Assembly: GCF_003260995.1 (NCBI RefSeq)
Contig: NZ_CP030040.1
Span: 2,589,176 to 2,653,175 of the forward strand
Direction of reading: 5' to 3'
From: Acetobacterium sp. KB-1
GTDB taxonomy: Bacteria; Bacillota; Clostridia; Eubacteriales; Eubacteriaceae
Length of the DNA: 64,000 nt
Below the pieces are notes generated by a model that was given only the letters and a program-made list of their open reading frames with translations, made no database searches and had not been told where the DNA came from. Each line of letters begins with the position of its first letter. Position 1 is the stretch's first letter. Positions 59,897-64,000 of the stretch are shown in pieces. Made by a program: the position numbers and the translations under genes.

Positions 59897-59925
59897 ATTT
59901 TCTCATAATCTCACTATTCTGTCAA
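59897..59925 (-). promoter_or_regulatory. Promoter of methyltransferase 2
   Basis: TTGACA (59925-59920), exactly 17 bases ending in the extended TGA, and GAAAAT (59902-59897). It is built like the promoter at 57411-57439, with shared blocks TTGACAGAA and TGAGAAAATA. The start would be near 59890, about 26 bases before the hairpin. Confidence 0.72.
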
Positions 59926-60003
59926 GCGTTATTCTGCAACCATGGAAAATCATATTATTAGTCTATCAAATTTCAATCTCTTACCTATTCGAAGCTTTTT
60001 AAA

Positions 60004-61365
60004 TTAGATTTCTAGTTTTGCCATCGACAAGCGCTTAAACTCACCCATCCAATCTCCCTTCCAATAGTAAATAGCCATACAGAGCGCTGTGGAAGCCCAG
60101 GTAATCGGGTAGGTCATGGCAATTCCCTGAATCCCCTGAACCGAGGCCATTAATAAAAATAACAGTACCGTCCTCAGCACACAAATATTGGTGAGAATAA
60201 TAGCCATCGGCGGCACTGACTTTCCTGCCCCGCGAATGGTTCCTCCCAATACCTCCAGGATCAGGTAAATCCAATAAAAAGGAAAGGTAATGCTAATAAT
60301 CTGCAGGCCATAATCCAACACGGAAGGATCACTATTAATCACCCCAAAGGCCTGCCTGCCAAAGAATAACACAAAGGTGCTCATCACCGCAGTAACGCCA
60401 ATACCCATCATTAAACAGACCCTGGTGCCTTTTTTGACCCGGTCATAATTCTTTGCGCCAATATTCTGGCTGGTAAAGGTGGTTATCGCCTGACCGATAG
60501 CAAGAATCGGCAGATAAATTAGCAGTTCAACCTTAAAATATGCCGTGAACGCAGTAATAGCATCCACACCAAGACTATTAACATGGTATTGAACAAAGAC
60601 ATTGGACAAGGTAATGACCAGAGCTTGAAAGCCGGTGGGAACACCAATTTTAAGGATTTTGTAAAAATGTACTTTGGCTATTTTTATTTTTTTAAGTTCT
60701 AATTTATAGTCACGATCAACATGCATCAGGTAATGTAAAACCAGTAGTGCCGCAACCGTTTGTGAAAATAGGGTGGCATAAGCCGCGCCGACAACCCCAA
60801 ATTTAAAGATCACGATAAACACCCCATCCATAATAACATTGACAATTCCGCCAAACAGTTGGATGTACATCGGTGTTTTTGAATTTCCCAGTGCTCTGAT
60901 AATCCCAGAACCCATATTATAGGTGACCACCGAGATAATACTGATAAAATAAACCCGAATATAGGCTACCGCTAAACCCATAATCTCATCCGGGGTGTTA
61001 ATTAGTTTAAGAAAATACGGTGCTCCGATCAAACCAATAAGCATAATAATAATGCCACAGATAAAACCCAGGCCAATGGCCGTATGAACCACACTTTTTA
61101 ATTCTTTCTTATCACCGGTTCCAAAAACATAGGATGCCACGACACTGGAACCCACTGACATTCCTGAAAAAAAGCCCACCAGACAGGTTACAAACAAAGC
61201 GCTGGCACCAACAGCCGCCGCTGCTTCTTTTCCTAAAAAATTACCGACATAGATTAAATCAACGGTATTATAAAGTTGCTGAATAAAACTCGTTCCCAAC
61301 AAAGGCAATGCGAAAAACAACAATTTTTTCCATATGACCCCTTCTGTTAAACTGTTATTTTTCAT
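60004..61365 (-). CDS. MATE-family efflux transporter
   Basis: The 453-residue protein has 12 hydrophobic segments in two related halves. It has the DinF/NorM-type features LLGTSFIQQLYNTVDLIYVG near residue 18 and ALGNSKTPMYIQLFGGIVNV near 157. MATE proteins export organic compounds in exchange for sodium or protons. It lies 95 bases after the last ATPase gene of system 4 on the same strand, with no clear terminator between them. It may therefore share the operon and export a compound that system 4 reimports; this is a speculation from position. Confidence 0.92.
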   Translation of the reverse strand: MKNNSLTEGVIWKKLLFFALPLLGTSFIQQLYNTVDLIYVGNFLGKEAAAAVGASALFVTCLVGFFSGMSVGSSVVASYVFGTGDKKELKSVVHTAIGLGFICGIIIMLIGLIGAPYFLKLINTPDEIMGLAVAYIRVYFISIISVVTYNMGSGIIRALGNSKTPMYIQLFGGIVNVIMDGVFIVIFKFGVVGAAYATLFSQTVAALLVLHYLMHVDRDYKLELKKIKIAKVHFYKILKIGVPTGFQALVITLSNVFVQYHVNSLGVDAITAFTAYFKVELLIYLPILAIGQAITTFTSQNIGAKNYDRVKKGTRVCLMMGIGVTAVMSTFVLFFGRQAFGVINSDPSVLDYGLQIISITFPFYWIYLILEVLGGTIRGAGKSVPPMAIILTNICVLRTVLLFLLMASVQGIQGIAMTYPITWASTALCMAIYYWKGDWMGEFKRLSMAKLEI

Positions 61366-61459
61366 TTACTTTTTCTCCTCTATCTTTAACAAATCAATTC
61401 TTACTATCACTAAAAAAACTGCTTCTTAAAACCACTAAATAGTACCCTACAAGTTATCT

Positions 61460-62227
61460 TTAATCCTCGACAACCATGACAGAGGCGATTAGTTTTTTGG
61501 TATAAGCAGCCTTGGGATGATCAATGACATCACGCGTTTCTCCTATTTCAACCAGCTCCCCTTTGTATAAAACACCAGTACGATCACAGATACTGCTTAC
61601 GAGTGCCAGATCATGAGAAATAAGAAGAATGGCCATATCCATTTTTTCTTTTAAGTGCACTAACAAATCAACAATCTGCGCTTGGGCTGACACATCCAGT
61701 GCGCTTGTCGCTTCATCACAAATTAACAGCTTTGGGTGAACGGCAATGGCCCTGGCAATGGCTGCGCGCTGACATTCACCCCCACTTAATTCATGGGGAT
61801 AACGGCCGGCGTATTCTTCTTTCAAATCGACCATTTTAAACAGCGCTTCTAGATCCAGTTTATTCTGACTGCATCGTAAATTACAAAAGCTTTCTCTAAT
61901 CGACTGTTCTATCCGCATTCGTCCATTAAAAGATGCCTTGGGATCCTGAAAAACCATTTGGACATCCTGGTATACTTTAAGTAGATCCTTCCCCTTCAGG
62001 TGTGTGATCTCCCGTCCACTTAGAAAAATCTCACCTTCATTGGGATTTTCCAGTCGGGTAATCAGTTTTGCTACCGTGCTTTTGCCGCTGCCACTTTCGC
62101 CAACAAAACCAAAAATTTCGCCCTGATTAATATAAAAACTGAGTTGCCTAAGTGCGCTTATTTCAAATTTTGCCTTTTTATAACACTTGCTTATATTTTT
62201 GAGCTCAAGAACCGGTTTTTTATTCAT
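61460..62227 (-). CDS. ABC importer ATPase, DppF/NikE-like (system 4)
   Basis: The roughly 255-residue ATPase has Walker A GESGSGKST, the Q-loop in MVFQDPKASFNGR, the signature ELSGGECQRAAIARAI and Walker B LLICDEATSALDV. I set the start at ATG 62227 (MNKKPVLEL), since the longer in-frame start at 62266 lies inside the upstream ATPase gene. GGAG lies ten bases upstream. The protein closely resembles the system 3 ATPase at 49771-50526. It is followed by the MATE gene. Confidence 0.92.
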   Translation of the reverse strand: MNKKPVLELKNISKCYKKAKFEISALRQLSFYINQGEIFGFVGESGSGKSTVAKLITRLENPNEGEIFLSGREITHLKGKDLLKVYQDVQMVFQDPKASFNGRMRIEQSIRESFCNLRCSQNKLDLEALFKMVDLKEEYAGRYPHELSGGECQRAAIARAIAVHPKLLICDEATSALDVSAQAQIVDLLVHLKEKMDMAILLISHDLALVSSICDRTGVLYKGELVEIGETRDVIDHPKAAYTKKLIASVMVVED

Positions 62228-62232
62228 CTTTA

Positions 62233-63183
62233 TTAAACTCCACAGCCATGCTGACAACTCGTCCAATGATTTTCGGCAACCTTAAACAAATCCTGATTTT
62301 TTGTTCTACACGCCTCACAGCCATGGATGCAACGACCGGCAAAACCACAGCCGCATTTAACTTCATTAAACGTCGGCGGTCGTCCTTTTAATCCCACCGG
62401 TCGTTTGCCATCCAGCCTGGGGATGGCTTCTAAGAGAGCTCGGGTATAGGGATGGCGATGATTTCTGATTACTTCTGCTTTTTCCCCATATTCAACTATC
62501 CGTCCGGCGTACATAACCGCAATTTTATCAGCCATTTTTGAAACAACCCCCATATTGTGGGTAATGATCACAATTGATGTGCCAAAGCGCTCCCGCAGCC
62601 CCATCATCTCATCCACTACCTGAGCTTGAATCGTTACATCCAGAGCACTGGTTGGTTCATCTGCCAACAAAAGTTTTGGCTCCATAATCATTGCCAGAGC
62701 AATGGCAATCCGCTGATTCATGCCCCCGCTTAATTCATAGGGATAACTGTTTAAAACGCGTTCGCCATCCTTTAGATTCAGTTTATCCAGAAGACTTAAT
62801 ATCCGTTCCCCAGCTTCTTTTTTATCGATTTTAACATGACTCTGCATGGTTTCAATGAATTGTTTTTTTATCCGTCTGAGCGGGTTTAGAGACGAACCGG
62901 GATTCTGAAAAATAACGCCCATCTGCGAACCGCGGAAGGCTCTTTTTTCCTCATTGGATAAATTTCTCATATCCTTTCCCTGAAAATAAATATTTCCCTG
63001 TTGAATAGTCACACCCGTATCGGATAATTGCATAATGGCTTTTAAGAGCGTACTTTTGCCGCTGCCGCTTTCTCCGACGATGCCAAGGATTTCACCTTTT
63101 TCTACCGAAAACTCGGCATTTTTAATGATCTCTATCTTGCCATAGCCAACATCAAGATTCTTTACTTCCAAAAGACTGTTCAT
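62233..63183 (-). CDS. ABC importer ATPase, DppD-like with C-terminal Cys cluster (system 4)
   Basis: The 316-residue ATPase has Walker A GESGSGKST near residue 38, the signature ELSGGMNQRIAIALAM near 150, Walker B LLLADEPTSALDV and IITHNMGVVSKMAD. Unlike its system 3 homologue it carries the full C-terminal extension, with seven cysteines between about residues 276 and 314 (KCGCGFAGRC, GCEAC, CQHGC). Such cysteines in DppD-type ATPases can hold an iron-sulfur cluster. It is followed five bases later by the second ATPase gene. The preceding gene encodes the binding protein. Confidence 0.93.
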   Translation of the reverse strand: MNSLLEVKNLDVGYGKIEIIKNAEFSVEKGEILGIVGESGSGKSTLLKAIMQLSDTGVTIQQGNIYFQGKDMRNLSNEEKRAFRGSQMGVIFQNPGSSLNPLRRIKKQFIETMQSHVKIDKKEAGERILSLLDKLNLKDGERVLNSYPYELSGGMNQRIAIALAMIMEPKLLLADEPTSALDVTIQAQVVDEMMGLRERFGTSIVIITHNMGVVSKMADKIAVMYAGRIVEYGEKAEVIRNHRHPYTRALLEAIPRLDGKRPVGLKGRPPTFNEVKCGCGFAGRCIHGCEACRTKNQDLFKVAENHWTSCQHGCGV

Positions 63184-63300
63184 CCTGATTCCTCTCGTTT
63201 TTTGGTATCCTTATCTTTTGTCCGGACATTAAAACATCTGCGCTCGAATTCGTTTATGAGACACTAATCCGAGCACAGTCAAACCTCCTGGATTGCTTTT

Positions 63301-64000
63301 TTAGTTCATATCCATTTCCGCATTCATCTGATAATAATCGGTTGGATGTGGTTTTAAACCGGTAATATTGGCATCCATATACATTGCCATATTGACAAAA
63401 CCAATATTGTCAAAAGCAAACTCATCTAAAGCCTTTTGTTGCACCTCGATGGCCAATTGAGCCCGCTTATCACTGTCGAATTCAGCTTTTAATTCGGTTA
63501 ACAATTGATCTGTCTCAGCATTGTAGTAATGTCCAAAATTCGTCACACCAGCGGTTCCCAATGTACCACTTAAGAACGCCTGCGGATCGCCTACAGCGGT
63601 AGTTACAATACTGTAAATGCCAATATCAAATTCACCGGCTTTAAAAAAGTCCGAATTATCATGAACCGTTACTTCTCCCCCGATGCCAATGGCTTTTAGT
63701 TCCGACTGAAGCTCGGTCACAATGGCTTCATTTTTTAATCGTTTATAGGTAACAATGCTCACGCTTAGCGGTTTTCCGTCTTTTTCAACAATCCCATCAC
63801 CATCGGTGTCAATATAACCGGCCGCACTAAGTACTTTTTTTGCTTCTTCCACGTTAAAGATTGCTCCTTTTAAATGGCTGCCGCCGTAGGCCAGATCGTT
63901 TGGAAACGCTCCCACTGCCGGTGTAATTGATCCATCAAAAAGGAAATCTGCCATGCCCTCTTTATCAATGGCCATCGATATCGCTTGACGCACAGCCTGA
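63301..64000 (-). CDS. ABC importer substrate-binding protein, C-terminal part (system 4, truncated by window edge)
   Basis: About the last 232 residues of a family 5 solute-binding protein are present. The frame stays open to the window end, and its true start lies beyond it. The segment starts QAVRQAISMAIDKEGMADFL, the standard family pattern, and contains DTDGDGIVEKDGKPLSV and LKPHPTDYYQM. It is a paralogue of the system 3 binding protein. The permeases of system 4 must lie outside the window. The ATPases, MATE exporter and methyltransferase 2 follow downstream on the same strand. Confidence 0.92.
   Translation of the reverse strand, partial: QAVRQAISMAIDKEGMADFLFDGSITPAVGAFPNDLAYGGSHLKGAIFNVEEAKKVLSAAGYIDTDGDGIVEKDGKPLSVSIVTYKRLKNEAIVTELQSELKAIGIGGEVTVHDNSDFFKAGEFDIGIYSIVTTAVGDPQAFLSGTLGTAGVTNFGHYYNAETDQLLTELKAEFDSDKRAQLAIEVQQKALDEFAFDNIGFVNMAMYMDANITGLKPHPTDYYQMNAEMDMN

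Overview
The window looks like a chromosome segment from a low-to-moderate GC, strictly anaerobic Firmicute, most likely an acetogen of the Eubacteriaceae (Acetobacterium-like). The reasons are the sequence of the partial 16S rRNA gene, the Gram-positive type ribosome binding sites and promoters, and the gene content: several nickel/peptide-type ABC importers, a cobalamin riboswitch, lipoate scavenging, and a complete riboflavin operon. The genus is an inference and was not checked by a search. Almost all genes lie on the minus strand.

Layout. 1-3.4 kb: the 5' two thirds of a 16S rRNA gene with its own promoter, a pirin gene, a pair of long direct repeats, and a solitary 5S rRNA gene with a perfect consensus promoter and no 23S next to it. 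3.4-8.2 kb: an unknown protein, a UPF0489 (arginase-like) protein next to a small radical SAM protein, a zinc ribbon, an ArsC/Spx-like protein and an arylsulfotransferase-like protein. 8.4-11.5 kb: a compact lipoylation cassette (two lipoate-protein ligases, lipoyl synthase and a free-standing lipoyl domain). 11.7-17.6 kb: a ComEC-like metallo-hydrolase lipoprotein, then a lantibiotic-immunity type ABC exporter diverging from a two-component system. 17.6-21.8 kb: bioY-birA with a clear BirA operator, and a two-gene membrane glycosyltransferase unit. 28.7-32.8 kb: two tandem M20 dipeptidases and small genes. 32.8-36.8 kb: ribD-ribE-ribBA-ribH under an FMN riboswitch. 36.8-39.7 kb: an EAL-type signalling gene broken by two in-frame stop codons. 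39.7-42.7 kb: thiS-thiG-thiH-thiE. 43.3-44.1 kb: a NagD-like HAD phosphatase.

The most distinctive part is four paralogous Opp/Nik-type ABC import systems (22.1-27.7, 44.1-49.2, 49.8-54.8 and 61.5-64.0 kb). System 2 sits behind a cobalamin riboswitch. System 3 is preceded by a His-rich CsoR/RcnR-type metal sensor, an M14 deacylase and a LysR regulator. Systems 1 and 4 are flanked by two related small SAM methyltransferases. The two methyltransferases and the metal sensor share a short terminator-type 5' leader (28.43, 57.34 and 59.81 kb) that I do not recognise as a known riboswitch. Together these suggest a regulated nickel/cobalt (or metal-chelate) acquisition locus serving corrinoid and CODH/ACS enzymes, which is an inference. 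Next to it is a lone, degenerate McrB-like AAA protein.
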